Source of the DNA: Legionella sheltonii
GTDB taxonomy: Bacteria > Pseudomonadota > Gammaproteobacteria > Legionellales > Legionellaceae
NCBI RefSeq assembly: GCF_026191355.1
Contig: NZ_JAPHOQ010000003.1
Coordinates: 124,001-188,000, forward strand
Direction: 5' to 3'
Length of the DNA: 64,000 nucleotides
Positions 17,712-26,673 of the stretch are shown here, one piece after another. A program made the position numbers and the translations under genes. The notes beneath the pieces were generated by a model, which was not told where the DNA came from, made no database searches, and saw only the letters and a list, made by a program, of their open reading frames with translations. Positions within the stretch are counted from its first letter, which is position 1. Each line of letters starts with the position of its first letter.

Positions 17712-18941
17712 ATGTCTACATCACGAATTGTTGCCTGGTTTGTATGGATTGTTGCGTCCATATTTTATGCGTACCAATATGTTCTAAGAGTAATGCCCAA
17801 TATCATGATGGATGATATTACATCGCAATTTCACATTGATGCGACAGTATTTGGGCAGTTTTCTGGTGTTTATTATCTTGGTTATTCTTTAATGCATTTG
17901 CCAATCGGGATTATGCTGGATCGTTATGGTCCTAGAAAAGTGATGACTTTATGCATTTTGCTTCCTGTTGTTGGATTGTTACCTCTTATTTTTGCAGACC
18001 ATTGGGCCTATCCTCTTATAGGAAGAGCACTCATTGGTATTGGCTCTTCAGCTGCAATTTTGGGGACATTTAAAATAATACGGATGACGTTCAAAGAACA
18101 GCATTTTTCTAGAATGCTCAGTTTTTCTGTGATGATAGGACTGATAGGAGCTGTTTATGGTGGCGGTCCTGTTAGTTATATGTGTCATGCAGTGGGCTAT
18201 AAAATGGTAGTCGAAGTATTTATTGCTGTTGGACTTATTCTTGCCTGCATCACTTATTTTATTGTACCTGACGAGAAACCTACTTATCAGGCATCAGCCC
18301 TTACAAATATCAAAACGGTGTTTACCAACAAAAAGGTAATTTTGCTCTGTTTGTTTGCAGGATTGATGCTAGGCCCACTTGAAGGTTTTTCTGATGTGTG
18401 GGGATCGGGCTTTTTAAAACAGGTTTATGGTTTGAATACCTCGACAGCAAATTATTTGCCTTCAATGATTTTCATAGGAATGTGTTTTGGCTCGCCCATT
18501 TTAAGTTTAATCGCGGAAAAAACCGGATATTACTTGGGAACGATTATTGCCGCAGGAATAACCATGTTCGTGATCTTCACCTTACTTATTGCTGGGAAGT
18601 TAACCGTATCCACCATTACAATATCCTTTATATTGGTTGGAATGTGTTGCGCTTATCAAATCTTGGCGATTTATAAAGTTTCAACTTTTGTGCCAGAGCA
18701 TCTTGCAGGTTTGACCACGGCGATTGCCAATATGATCATCATGATTTTTGGCTATGCCTTTCACTCATTGATTGGTTTTGTAATCAATGCAAATGGCGGT
18801 ATTCGTGAAGCAAATGCTTTTGTTTATGGGGTAGGCGTTATTCCTGTTACCCTGGCAATGGGGGTTATCGGTTTCCTGTTTCTGACGTATCGAGAGAATT
18901 ATGGAACTGCAAAACTTTATCCTGTAGAGTCTCCTACTTAA
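17712..18941 (+). CDS. MFS transporter
   Basis: This 409-residue protein has about 12 hydrophobic spans. Typical MFS phrases are VWIVASIFYAYQYVLRVMPNIM in the first span, LPIGIMLDRYGPRKVMTLCI (the loop 2-3 motif DRxGxRxxM) and a second-half repeat. The family is common in Legionella and Coxiella and imports amino acids or other small organic molecules; the substrate is unknown. I prefer ATG 17712, preceded by GAGGA, over an in-frame upstream start at 17673. An imperfect hairpin (AATCCCGGA... to ...GGGATT) lies just after the stop. It is divergent from an Lrp regulator. Confidence 0.85.
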   Translation: MSTSRIVAWFVWIVASIFYAYQYVLRVMPNIMMDDITSQFHIDATVFGQFSGVYYLGYSLMHLPIGIMLDRYGPRKVMTLCILLPVVGLLPLIFADHWAYPLIGRALIGIGSSAAILGTFKIIRMTFKEQHFSRMLSFSVMIGLIGAVYGGGPVSYMCHAVGYKMVVEVFIAVGLILACITYFIVPDEKPTYQASALTNIKTVFTNKKVILLCLFAGLMLGPLEGFSDVWGSGFLKQVYGLNTSTANYLPSMIFIGMCFGSPILSLIAEKTGYYLGTIIAAGITMFVIFTLLIAGKLTVSTITISFILVGMCCAYQILAIYKVSTFVPEHLAGLTTAIANMIIMIFGYAFHSLIGFVINANGGIREANAFVYGVGVIPVTLAMGVIGFLFLTYRENYGTAKLYPVESPT

Positions 18942-18948
18942 AAAAATC

Positions 18949-18984
18949 CCGGAATGGTAATGGTTTGCCATGTCTGGGATTAAA
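18949..18984 (+). terminator. Probable terminator after the MFS gene
   Basis: AATCCCGGAATGG pairs imperfectly with CCATGTCTGGGATT around an AT-rich loop, 8 bp after the stop codon. The stem has mismatches and only short T-runs follow, so the call is tentative. Confidence 0.4.
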
Positions 18985-19143
18985 TTGTTTGTTATTGAAT
19001 AGGATGAGATTCGAGCACTTAAAATAAACGCTAATATCAACTTTTATGATAATTCATGGTCATATGGCAAAATTTATCTTTATCAGCTACTATTTTATGT
19101 GTAATCAACATGTTGTGGATGTAATTATAATTCCTTTTAAAAT

Positions 19144-19216
19144 GGGCCGTTAGCTCAGCTGGTAGAGCAGGAGACTCTTAATCTCTTGGTCATAGGTTCG
19201 ATCCCTATACGGCCTA
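19144..19216 (+). tRNA. tRNA-Lys (anticodon CUU)
   Basis: A full cloverleaf is visible: acceptor GGGCCGT/ACGGCCT (pair 1-72 is G-U), D arm GCTC...GAGC, anticodon stem GGAGA/TCTCT with loop CTCTTAA giving CUU, T arm ATAGG-TTCGATC-CCTAT, and discriminator A. It is 73 nt long. CCA is not encoded (TCA follows). It resembles tRNA-Lys of gammaproteobacteria. No repeated copy of its 3' end is visible nearby that would mark an integrated island. Confidence 0.95.
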
Positions 19217-19230
19217 TCAATGAAATCAAC

Positions 19231-19938
19231 CTAACATGGATTGACTGATCTTGGCTCACTATCTACAGGATGTTCAAGCCGTATATTTCTTTTATTCATA
19301 AATAATTCCTGGCGTACTTTTTTCTGTCGTTCAATCATAAACTCAAGGTGCTTTTGTTTTGTCTCATCAATGAAATCCGCCTTGCTTAGCTGTTTGATAT
19401 TCATTTTCTCAGGCGAATATTCATCTCTTCTGCTTTTATCTAATGTTTGGCGTACCTTGGAGGCGGGGAGCCGCTGGCCATTATGACAGGAATATTTTTT
19501 TTTATCTGTTGAAGGGCTAAAAAGGGTTCCTGCATAATAATTAATGAATGCATTAAATAAGATTAAATTCTGATGAAATTTCTCTGCTATGGATTTTTGA
19601 TTCCCCTTATTATTACAAAAATAAAGTTTGATGCTTTTTATCCTATGATGCAGATAGAGAAAATCAGAGTTAAAACGATCAGCTATTTTATCAATGCCAA
19701 GAAGTGTAGTCCGAGCGGTAGTAGGATAAGTGCTTGCTAGATGAAACTGCTCTAACAAATAATCAATACCATGCGCCAGCACATAGATTGTAAGGGATTC
19801 TTTCATCATAGATTGATAATTAATTTTTTTACCATGTTGTATGATGAGTAGATTTTGAGTGTTGAGCACTTTTTGCCAATAAATTGCACTAGCTATTAAA
19901 TCATTTTCTTCACAGAATGGAATATATAGGATAATCAT
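19231..19938 (-). CDS. Hypothetical protein, possible caspase-like (clan CD) cysteine peptidase
   Basis: I recognise no named homologue for this 235-residue protein. Residues about 45-60 (LTIYVLAHGIDYLLEQF) and about 100-120 (IKSIKLYFCNNKGNQKSIAEKF) have the order of a clan CD peptidase core: a strand ending in HG, then a strand ending in a Cys followed by polar residues and an amphipathic helix. C80 and caspase-like domains share this pattern. The C-terminal third is basic and probably extended. There is no signal peptide. It is a candidate effector, but both the peptidase and the secretion calls are inference. The gene lies just after tRNA-Lys, on the opposite strand. Confidence 0.55.
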   Translation of the reverse strand: MIILYIPFCEENDLIASAIYWQKVLNTQNLLIIQHGKKINYQSMMKESLTIYVLAHGIDYLLEQFHLASTYPTTARTTLLGIDKIADRFNSDFLYLHHRIKSIKLYFCNNKGNQKSIAEKFHQNLILFNAFINYYAGTLFSPSTDKKKYSCHNGQRLPASKVRQTLDKSRRDEYSPEKMNIKQLSKADFIDETKQKHLEFMIERQKKVRQELFMNKRNIRLEHPVDSEPRSVNPC

Positions 19939-19964
19939 GCTCTTAGCTCATCGTGATTTTTAAT

Positions 19965-21134
19965 CTAATTAACTGAATTAAGGAATGGTGAGTGTAGAAA
20001 TTTTATAATGAATTGTTCGCAACGATGCAATTGTTCAAGTGAAACAAATTCATTGGCACGATGAGCTTGTTCAATGCTACCTGGACCACAAACAATCGTC
20101 GGTATTTTCGCATGTTGGAATAAACCAGCCTCGGTTGCATAAGCCACTTTAAGTAGCTGTTCATTGTCACAAATTAATTGAGCGGCGCGAACAATTGGTT
20201 CTGATGGGGGAGTATCTAACCCAGGAGCATTCGCAAGCCTATCTAAAATAATGTTGGTGTTCATTTGTTCCTTACGGAGTGTGGGAAGCAGCTGAGTTTC
20301 TATATAATCAACAATTTGTTGATGAAGTTCATCGGGATTATCTGCTACCAAGTTTCTAATTTCAAAAATAAACTCACACAAGCTAGGTATCGTATTATAC
20401 GCATTTCCACCCTGAATGAGATTTGTAGATATCGTTGTATACGGTACATCATAAGCTATATCACGATGTCCTTGAGATTTAAGGTGATGCGCGATATTGC
20501 GAAGATACGTAATTAATGATGCAGCATGTTCTATGGCATTACAACCCTGAGGCGTCAGCGATGAATGAGCTGCTACACCATGAATTTGGCAACGATAGCA
20601 TTGTATTCCTTTATGCCCGATTACCGGTTGCATCGAAGTGGGTTCGCCCACAATACATGCTAGCGGTTTATAATTGAGCTGTGTCATTTTATCAATAAGA
20701 CTTGGTGCACCAAGGCAACCAATTTCTTCATCATATGAAAAAGCAAAGTGTATTGGGAATTCAAGATTTAATGCTTTAAATTTCGGGATGAGATTCATGA
20801 CTACGGCAATAAAACCTTTCATATCACAAGCCCCGCGGCCATAGACTTTTTCGTCTTTAACCGTTGCCCGAAATGGGTCGTTATCCCACGTTTGACCATC
20901 AACAGGTACTACATCCGTATGCCCAGATAAAATAAGTCCTCCATCGAATCGACCATAGCGATTTGGGATGGATGCAAGTAAATTTGCTTTTAGTCCTTGG
21001 TCATCATGAATTAAAATGGGATTAATCTGATGATCATTCAATGCATTGGCTAGAGTTTCAATCAATGATAAATTGGAGTTGCGTGAGGTGGTATCAAACG
21101 CGATCAGTTTTTTTAACCAATCCAAAGTATTCAT
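19965..21134 (-). CDS. argE: Acetylornithine deacetylase
   Basis: This protein of about 389 residues belongs to the M20 metallopeptidase family, with the ArgE length. Metal and catalytic motifs are visible: LSGHTDVVPVDGQ with the first His and Asp, YGRGACDMKGFIAV, FSYDEEIGCLGAP (catalytic Glu), and VVGEPT-like CIVGEPTSM. GHKGIQCYRCQIHGVAAHSS opens the dimerisation domain, and CGPGSIEQAHRANEFV carries the last metal His. It removes the acetyl group from N-acetylornithine in arginine synthesis. I choose ATG 21134, preceded by AAGGAA, over an upstream in-frame start. argF, the next pathway step, lies elsewhere in the window (57 kb). Confidence 0.9.
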   Translation of the reverse strand: MNTLDWLKKLIAFDTTSRNSNLSLIETLANALNDHQINPILIHDDQGLKANLLASIPNRYGRFDGGLILSGHTDVVPVDGQTWDNDPFRATVKDEKVYGRGACDMKGFIAVVMNLIPKFKALNLEFPIHFAFSYDEEIGCLGAPSLIDKMTQLNYKPLACIVGEPTSMQPVIGHKGIQCYRCQIHGVAAHSSLTPQGCNAIEHAASLITYLRNIAHHLKSQGHRDIAYDVPYTTISTNLIQGGNAYNTIPSLCEFIFEIRNLVADNPDELHQQIVDYIETQLLPTLRKEQMNTNIILDRLANAPGLDTPPSEPIVRAAQLICDNEQLLKVAYATEAGLFQHAKIPTIVCGPGSIEQAHRANEFVSLEQLHRCEQFIIKFLHSPFLNSVN

Positions 21135-21357
21135 AAGATTCCTTTTAAAATTAAATGGTATGCAGTACAAAATTCAAACTCTTTCAAGCGATTATAATCT
21201 TTCTTGCAGCACAAAACACCCTAACAACATTAGGAAACATCTTTTTTCATAATCCTCATGATTCATGAAATTTTGTGGGGATTGTCTACAATTGAGGATA
21301 GGGATTTTAATCAATCAATTAATTCGTTCTGTTATTGATGACATAAGGAAATGGACA

Positions 21358-22368
21358 ATGAACAAGATGAACGTCGTACAGGTCAATAAATCCGGTGAAT
21401 GGGAAGCGGTTGAACGAGACATAATGATGCCTGCAACAAATCAAGTTCGTATCAAGGTTGAAGCATGCGGAGTGTGTCATTCTGATGTATTTGTGAAGGA
21501 AAATTTATGGCCCAATCTTCAATTCCCAAGAATTCCTGGTCATGAAATCGCAGGTGTGATAGATGAGATTGGACCTCATGTTACCCAATGGAGAGCGGGT
21601 CAACGTGTTGGCGTGGGATGGGCGGGGGCACGTTGTGGTCAATGTCTTCCATGTCGTCATGGGGATTTTATCTTATGTGAAAATCATCAAATTACAGGAT
21701 TACATTATGACGGTGGTTATGCACAATATATGATCGCGCCTGTTGAAGCGCTTGCTGCAATCCCTGATGAGCTCTCATTTGCTGATGCTGCGCCATTAAT
21801 GTGTGCAGGTATTACTACTTTTAATGCATTAAGACATAGTGTTGCTCGTGCAGGTGATTTAGTTGCAATACAGGGTATAGGCGGATTAGGTCATTTAGCA
21901 ATTCAATTTGCCAATAAAATGGGATTTAAAACGGTTGCTCTGTCTAAGGGAGCAGACAAAGAGTCCCTCGCTAAAAAGTTAGGCGCTCACATTTATATAG
22001 ATTCTGACAACCAAGATGTTACTCTTGAATTAAAAAAGTTGGGTGGTGCCCAGGTAATTTTAGCAACAGCACCAAGTGGTAAATCAATATCGCCCTTAAT
22101 TGACGCGCTTGGTAATAAAGGTGAGTTGGTTATTGTAGGCGCTTCTCATGATCCAATTGAGGTCATATCGACTCAGCTTATTTCTGCGAATCGCTCGATT
22201 AAAGGTTGGCCTTCTGGAAGCGCAATCGATATAGAAGAAACATTGCAGTTTTGTGCGCTGACGGGAATTCGTCCAATGATTCAACAATATTCACTGCAAC
22301 AAGCGGAAGCAGCTTTTGCCGATATGATGGAAAATAAAGTACGATTTCGTGCAGTGATTAAGATGTAG
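21358..22368 (+). CDS. Zinc-dependent alcohol dehydrogenase (AdhP-like)
   Basis: This protein of about 336 residues is a medium-chain dehydrogenase. It shows catalytic zinc ligands in VEACGVCHSDVFV and PGHEIAGVI, the structural zinc loop ARCGQCLPCRHGDFILCEN, and the cofactor motif GIGGLGHLAIQFA. It resembles AdhP/AdhA enzymes that interconvert primary alcohols and aldehydes with NAD(H). Start ATG 21358 has AAGGA 9 nt upstream, and the longer frame from 21265 lacks support. It is divergent from argE and monocistronic. Confidence 0.88.
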   Translation: MNKMNVVQVNKSGEWEAVERDIMMPATNQVRIKVEACGVCHSDVFVKENLWPNLQFPRIPGHEIAGVIDEIGPHVTQWRAGQRVGVGWAGARCGQCLPCRHGDFILCENHQITGLHYDGGYAQYMIAPVEALAAIPDELSFADAAPLMCAGITTFNALRHSVARAGDLVAIQGIGGLGHLAIQFANKMGFKTVALSKGADKESLAKKLGAHIYIDSDNQDVTLELKKLGGAQVILATAPSGKSISPLIDALGNKGELVIVGASHDPIEVISTQLISANRSIKGWPSGSAIDIEETLQFCALTGIRPMIQQYSLQQAEAAFADMMENKVRFRAVIKM

Positions 22369-22444
22369 TGAAAAAATAAATTAAGTAGTGTTTTTGTTCT
22401 ATACTTAACCATAATCGCGCATCTTTTCAGGGAGTGAAATTATT

Positions 22445-22756
22445 ATGAAAAAATTATTATTAGCATTTTTTTCGTTGATGATACTCAATGTCAGTTCTTA
22501 CGCCGACAAAATTTTGATTACGGGACAACCCATTATATTGGAAAAACAAGGAGATGTTTATTATGTCCCTGCTGATTATAAAACAACAACATCTTATTAC
22601 TATGTAACTGTAGAGGGGGCGAAGCGAGTCTGTTATATAGACAAACAACCTTCCTTAACTTCTTTAGATACTTCAACACTTGAAGTGAATTACAATGGCT
22701 CCACCTTGACTTGGGTTTGTTATCCATTTGACACGAATTATTTTGAAACTCGATGA
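22445..22756 (+). CDS. Small secreted hypothetical protein
   Basis: This 103-residue protein has a clear Sec signal peptide (KKLLLAFFSLMILNVSSYA, cut after SYA). The mature part is about 84 residues, beta-rich, with two cysteines (VCYIDK and WVCYPF) that could form a disulfide, so the protein is likely periplasmic or secreted. A GGGAG-like Shine-Dalgarno precedes the ATG. I recognise no family. Confidence 0.75.
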   Translation: MKKLLLAFFSLMILNVSSYADKILITGQPIILEKQGDVYYVPADYKTTTSYYYVTVEGAKRVCYIDKQPSLTSLDTSTLEVNYNGSTLTWVCYPFDTNYFETR

Positions 22757-22814
22757 AATAATTCGGTTAAGTGAGTGCAGAGGAACGTACTGGTCCGGAA
22801 GTTCACGTCATCCT

Positions 22815-22864
22815 GAGGAGCTTACGATGAAGGAGCTCCTCAATAGGGGATACTATTCCCTATT
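22815..22864. terminator. Two adjacent hairpins (repeat-like) after the small secreted gene
   Basis: GAGGAGCT/AGCTCCTC at 22815-22822 and 22834-22841 and AATAGGG/CCCTATT at 22842-22848 and 22858-22864 form two stems in tandem. The preceding CGTCATCCTGAGGAGC phrase resembles the REP-like repeats at 6.6 and 9.6 kb. Transcription from both sides ends here, so a bidirectional stop is plausible, although no T-run is strong. Confidence 0.45.
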
Positions 22865-22964
22865 ATCTCTATCTCATTTAGGACGACGTATCCCAGGCGA
22901 GCTTATCAGAAGTGAGAACAAGAGCATTGGAGACCTGGGTTCCGCTTCATTGGATTGGAAAAAA

Positions 22965-24641
22965 TCATTTTTCTTTTGAGGATAAATCAAGTCCATTAAC
23001 TACCTCTTGTAGTGCTTTTAAATGAATGGGCTTGGTCAACACTCTAGTCATTCCTATACCCAAATTTTTTGATACTACCTCATCTGAGGTGCTTGTTGTT
23101 AAGCCAATAATCGGTATGGGATTTCTCTGTGTTTGTTTTTCCAGATCGCGAATGCACTGAACCAGATTTTTATCTGAATTACCTGATATCCCTACATCAG
23201 TAATAATTAAGTCAAAATTATTTGCTTCTAACAACTCTAGAGCATGCTCGCCATCAATCGCTGAGTAAAATTGATACCCAGCCTGTTCTACAACATTTTC
23301 AATCATATGAAGAGAAATAATATTATCTTCTACGAGAAGAATAAGTGGAGAATCCGCTGCAGTTGTTCCTTGTCGCGCAGGCGTTTGAGTTTGATTATAT
23401 GAAGGATTGAACTCATCGTACCCCACTTTCATGGTCAGGGTAAAATAGAAAGTAGAGCCTTTTCCAACTTCGGTTTCTAAATGTATTTCGCCACCCAATA
23501 GACTTAAGTACTTTTGCGCCACATGAAGTCCAACGCCATAACCGCTGTGCTGGCTTTTATAAGAAGGGATGGCACGAAAGAACCGATCAAAGATTTTGCT
23601 CTTTAGTTCTTGCGGTATACCGATTCCTGTATCGATCACACTAAATCGAAGTTGCGTATAGCTGTTTTCATGGGAAAGGGTTTCTACCTTAATTGTGACC
23701 CTACCCATGTCTGTGAACCTAATTGCATTTCCAACAAGATTTAACAAAACTCGATGTAATTTTGTTCCATCCGTAATTACTGCATTGGGTACTGTATCAT
23801 CAATCTCAATGTTGAGTTGAATCTTCTTCATTTCCAGGGTTGGTTGAACGAGATGTGCGATATCCTTGATGTGCTTACGTAATTCGAATAATTCTTCTTG
23901 GACATCCTGTTCTCGGAGATTATCTGCTTTAACGATTTCCATAACACCATTAAGTAAATCCAATAATTTCTCGCCGCTTTCATGAATCCAACGTGCATAT
24001 TGTTTTCTTTCAGGATCTTCTGCTTTCTCCTCTAAAAGTCTTGACATCCCGACAATACCACTTAATGGAGTATGGATATCATGGCTCATATTTTCTATAA
24101 ACTCGGTTTTAGCCTGATTGGCTACTTCAGCGTTTTCTTTTGCACGACGTAAAGCAACTTCCATTTTTTTGCGTTCTGTGATGTCCAGGGAAATACCTAA
24201 AACACCAATAATTTCATTTTTTTGATTGCGTAAAGGAACTTTTTGCGAATAGTAAATGCCCATTCCATTTGCCATGACTGCATATTCTTCCGCAGTATGA
24301 GGTATGCCTGTTTCCATGACTAATGTATTGAGTCTATTTAATTCTTCAGCCTGATCTTTCCATGGCATATCATAATTAGTTTTTCCTACGATATCTTTTC
24401 TTGACCGCAGCCTTGCGCTGGCCGCTTGTGCATCGTTACAGCCTAAAAATACATTATTCTTATCTAACCAATAAACGTGTCCTGGCATTAAAGCAATGAT
24501 ATTTTCATAATAATCATGAACCGCCTGTAATTCATTTTTAAATATTAATCTTTCTTCTTCTAGAGAAAGATTTAATTGAGTGATTTCCTCATTCTTTTGA
24601 TTAATAATCTTTTGTAATTCTTGTATCTTTTCGGAATCCAT
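22965..24641 (-). CDS. Hybrid sensor histidine kinase with PAS and receiver domains
   Basis: This 558-residue cytoplasmic protein opens with a coiled coil (1-40), then a PAS domain (about 45-160; HVYWLDKNNVFLGCN, ending VLGISLDITERKK). The HisKA domain has the phospho-His in FIENMSHDIHTPLSGIVGMS. The HATPase has the N box NLVGNAIRFTDMG, the G1 box DTGIGIPQELKSKIFDRF and GYGVGLHVAQKYLSLLGG. The C-terminal receiver has LILLVEDN, the acceptor Asp in LIITDVGISG and the Lys in VLTKPIHLK. There are no membrane spans, so it senses an internal signal. A histidine-phosphotransfer partner would be needed downstream; none is nearby. Confidence 0.92.
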   Translation of the reverse strand: MDSEKIQELQKIINQKNEEITQLNLSLEEERLIFKNELQAVHDYYENIIALMPGHVYWLDKNNVFLGCNDAQAASARLRSRKDIVGKTNYDMPWKDQAEELNRLNTLVMETGIPHTAEEYAVMANGMGIYYSQKVPLRNQKNEIIGVLGISLDITERKKMEVALRRAKENAEVANQAKTEFIENMSHDIHTPLSGIVGMSRLLEEKAEDPERKQYARWIHESGEKLLDLLNGVMEIVKADNLREQDVQEELFELRKHIKDIAHLVQPTLEMKKIQLNIEIDDTVPNAVITDGTKLHRVLLNLVGNAIRFTDMGRVTIKVETLSHENSYTQLRFSVIDTGIGIPQELKSKIFDRFFRAIPSYKSQHSGYGVGLHVAQKYLSLLGGEIHLETEVGKGSTFYFTLTMKVGYDEFNPSYNQTQTPARQGTTAADSPLILLVEDNIISLHMIENVVEQAGYQFYSAIDGEHALELLEANNFDLIITDVGISGNSDKNLVQCIRDLEKQTQRNPIPIIGLTTSTSDEVVSKNLGIGMTRVLTKPIHLKALQEVVNGLDLSSKEK

Positions 24642-25015
24642 TTTTCACCATATTCAAATGAACTTAACAATGAAAATCAGGGTCATTATTAAGTAAAATT
24701 GTTTTTACCTAAACTGCTTGACAGATGTTAATAGACTAATTTACAACACGCTGAAAAAAAGTCCTCTAAATATTCTGTTCTTAATAAAATGTTAATGAGA
24801 CTATTATAAACTATTTGCCGAAGAAATGGTTATTTTTTTTTCAAAATGAATTATACTGTGGCTATATTTTTAGTCGAATAATTCAAGATTATTAGAGTTT
24901 AGAAAACCAGATTAATTATATTACGCGGTAGTATCGAATATAAAATTTATTTAAGTCGGTTCATGAAATGGTTAGCGTACTGATGTGATAGAAATAAGCG
25001 CTAAGGAATATTTAG
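24642..25015. promoter_or_regulatory. Divergent intergenic region, hybrid kinase / cyclodipeptide synthase
   Basis: This 374-bp, very AT-rich region must contain promoters for both neighbours. A TTGACA hexamer at 24718-24723 is seen, but no good -10 box at standard spacing. No ORF, repeat or strong hairpin is seen. Confidence 0.35.
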
Positions 25016-26614
25016 ATGCCAAAAGTTAGAGGTCCAAAAGACGGTAAGATTGTTACTGCTAGTTTTGATTCAATCGATAAAAAAAATAATAGTAAAAGTT
25101 TTTTCCCCACATTAAAGACTACAAAAAACTTAGTTCTTTTAAGTATTAAAGGAAATGAGTTTTGTACAGGGGAGTATTTGGCGGCTATTGTGAATGAATC
25201 AGTAGCGATGCATCAAACTCCTAATGGTCACTCGGGTACAAAAGGTAAGACAACGTTCTTAATTGCTGATGAAATATACTGGCATAATCTCAAGAAAACA
25301 TCTGATGATGGGGGGGATGTGCTGAAACGGCAAGCCCGAGAGTTGGGTGAGTCGTATTTTGAAAGAAATTTAGGTGCTTTTTTAGCTCCTTTGAATATTA
25401 CTCCAGAAGATTTTAAACGCGAATATTCCAGTAAATCGACGGATGAACAAATTGCGATTATCAATGACCTGGCGTTAAAACAAGGAAAAAATTTTGAGAT
25501 TATGCGTTGGCATACCTGGGAGTCTCAAAATGGCTTTGAGAAATCATTAACTGAAATCCTGCCTCTTTATAGCTCCATAGATGGTCTTAAGTTACCTATT
25601 GAGCAAGCTGCGAGTGACTTTGCTAAGCGTCATCTCGAAGAAGGAGAAAGTGATGAACTTGAACTGTGGCGAGCTCGCTCTCGAAGCTATCTTACGGAAG
25701 AAAGCCCTTCTATTATGTTGCTAGCGGCCTCCCTCGGTTATAATTTCATTACTTACCCAGGTAACATTCTACCTCCATTTAAAGCAACAAAAGAATTCTT
25801 TGTTGTTGAAAATCATGTTCCACATATTGAAAAGGGACGGAATATTCAAGAAGAGTGTTACCATGATAAACACAGCATTCACGTTGCGAAACCTTCTTTA
25901 CTTGTCAATTGGCTGGAAGTGAATTTTAAAAGAAGCCATGATTTAACTGTTACAAGTGAAAAAAATGAAAAAAATGAAAAAAATGAAAAACCTCAAAAAC
26001 CTAAAAAAGATAAAAAAACAAAAAATGATGAAAAAATAATCAATGTCGGAAAGGTTGAGAAAGCTGAAGCAATTGACGAAGTTGATGAAGTTGAGGATGT
26101 TGAAGATGTTGCGCCACCACAAGAATCTCAGAACGTTGAAAAATTTCAGCCGGTTGTAATACCGGTTAAGACCGAGAAGTTAAGCAACCTGGTCACTTTT
26201 TTCTCTCCTAAGAAACACCGCTCTACTCCTCAATCCTCGGTAAATCATTCGACATTATCGAGCTCAAGAGATGAAGGAGTTATAGTGATGGAGCTTTCTA
26301 ATGGAAAAGAAAAAAACCTGGAACGTCTATTGCCAAAAGGAACTAGAGATGACGTCTCTTCTGCACTAACTGCAGGAGTTGGCCTTGCTCTTTATAAAGA
26401 ATCTCTCTCAAGAAGTAAAAAATCAGATCTGGAATATAAATCATCCCCGCTCAGTCAAATATTTCAGGGTATTACTCAAGGCGTGTTGGCATCAGATCTT
26501 TCTATGGCGGAGAAAATTGGTTTTTTGACCGAGCTTATGGACAAGTATATCGAGCGGGAGAGTCGTCTTTCTTCAGGCGTTACAACGACTGTAAGCGCGC
26601 CAGCAACTACATAA
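25016..26614 (+). CDS. tRNA-dependent cyclodipeptide synthase (XYP type) with long disordered tail; 3' end altered by IS66
   Basis: Residues about 35-265 of this 532-residue protein match the cyclodipeptide synthase (CDPS) fold, which joins two aminoacyl-tRNAs into a cyclic dipeptide. The catalytic Ser is S43 (LLSIKGNEF), position S+3 is Gly and not Asn, and KTTFLIADEIYWHNL is the second conserved segment. The catalytic pair Y225/E229 lies in YLTEE, and Y247-P248 in TYPGN, so the set S, X, Y/E, YP places it in the XYP subfamily. CDPSs are usually 200-270 residues; here about 260 more follow, with Lys/Glu/Asn repeats (320-350), an acidic run (355-372) and a helical end. An IS66 copy replaces the last residues: the original frame would have ended NPTLTM. 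No oxidase or P450 tailoring gene is adjacent. A Dot/Icm role of the tail is speculation. Confidence 0.82.
   Translation: MPKVRGPKDGKIVTASFDSIDKKNNSKSFFPTLKTTKNLVLLSIKGNEFCTGEYLAAIVNESVAMHQTPNGHSGTKGKTTFLIADEIYWHNLKKTSDDGGDVLKRQARELGESYFERNLGAFLAPLNITPEDFKREYSSKSTDEQIAIINDLALKQGKNFEIMRWHTWESQNGFEKSLTEILPLYSSIDGLKLPIEQAASDFAKRHLEEGESDELELWRARSRSYLTEESPSIMLLAASLGYNFITYPGNILPPFKATKEFFVVENHVPHIEKGRNIQEECYHDKHSIHVAKPSLLVNWLEVNFKRSHDLTVTSEKNEKNEKNEKPQKPKKDKKTKNDEKIINVGKVEKAEAIDEVDEVEDVEDVAPPQESQNVEKFQPVVIPVKTEKLSNLVTFFSPKKHRSTPQSSVNHSTLSSSRDEGVIVMELSNGKEKNLERLLPKGTRDDVSSALTAGVGLALYKESLSRSKKSDLEYKSSPLSQIFQGITQGVLASDLSMAEKIGFLTELMDKYIERESRLSSGVTTTVSAPATT
26583..26590 (+). repeat. Target-site duplication of the IS66 element, left copy
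   Basis: CAACGACT directly precedes the left IS66 end, and an identical copy follows the right end at 29027-29034. Eight bases is the expected IS66 duplication length. Confidence 0.92.
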
Positions 26615-26673
26615 TTTAATAATTATCTCCGTTTCGTCATACTCTGCAACATCAATTTAGAGAGGAGAGTACG

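Noticed and set aside
19144..19216. tRNA-Lys as an integration site of a genomic island
   Set aside because: No integrase and no repeated copy of the tRNA 3' end in the window.
22728..22979. Open frame across the hairpins after the small secreted gene
   Set aside because: Composed of repeat-like hairpin sequence and overlapping ends of both neighbours; not protein-like.
22965..24641. Hybrid kinase as partner of the FixJ-like regulator at 5246
   Set aside because: They are 17 kb apart, and hybrid kinases normally need a phosphotransfer protein; no evidence links them.
25960..26040. Short tandem AAAAATG-type repeats as a repeat array
   Set aside because: They encode the Lys/Glu/Asn-rich linker in frame in the synthase tail; no CRISPR spacing or palindromes.
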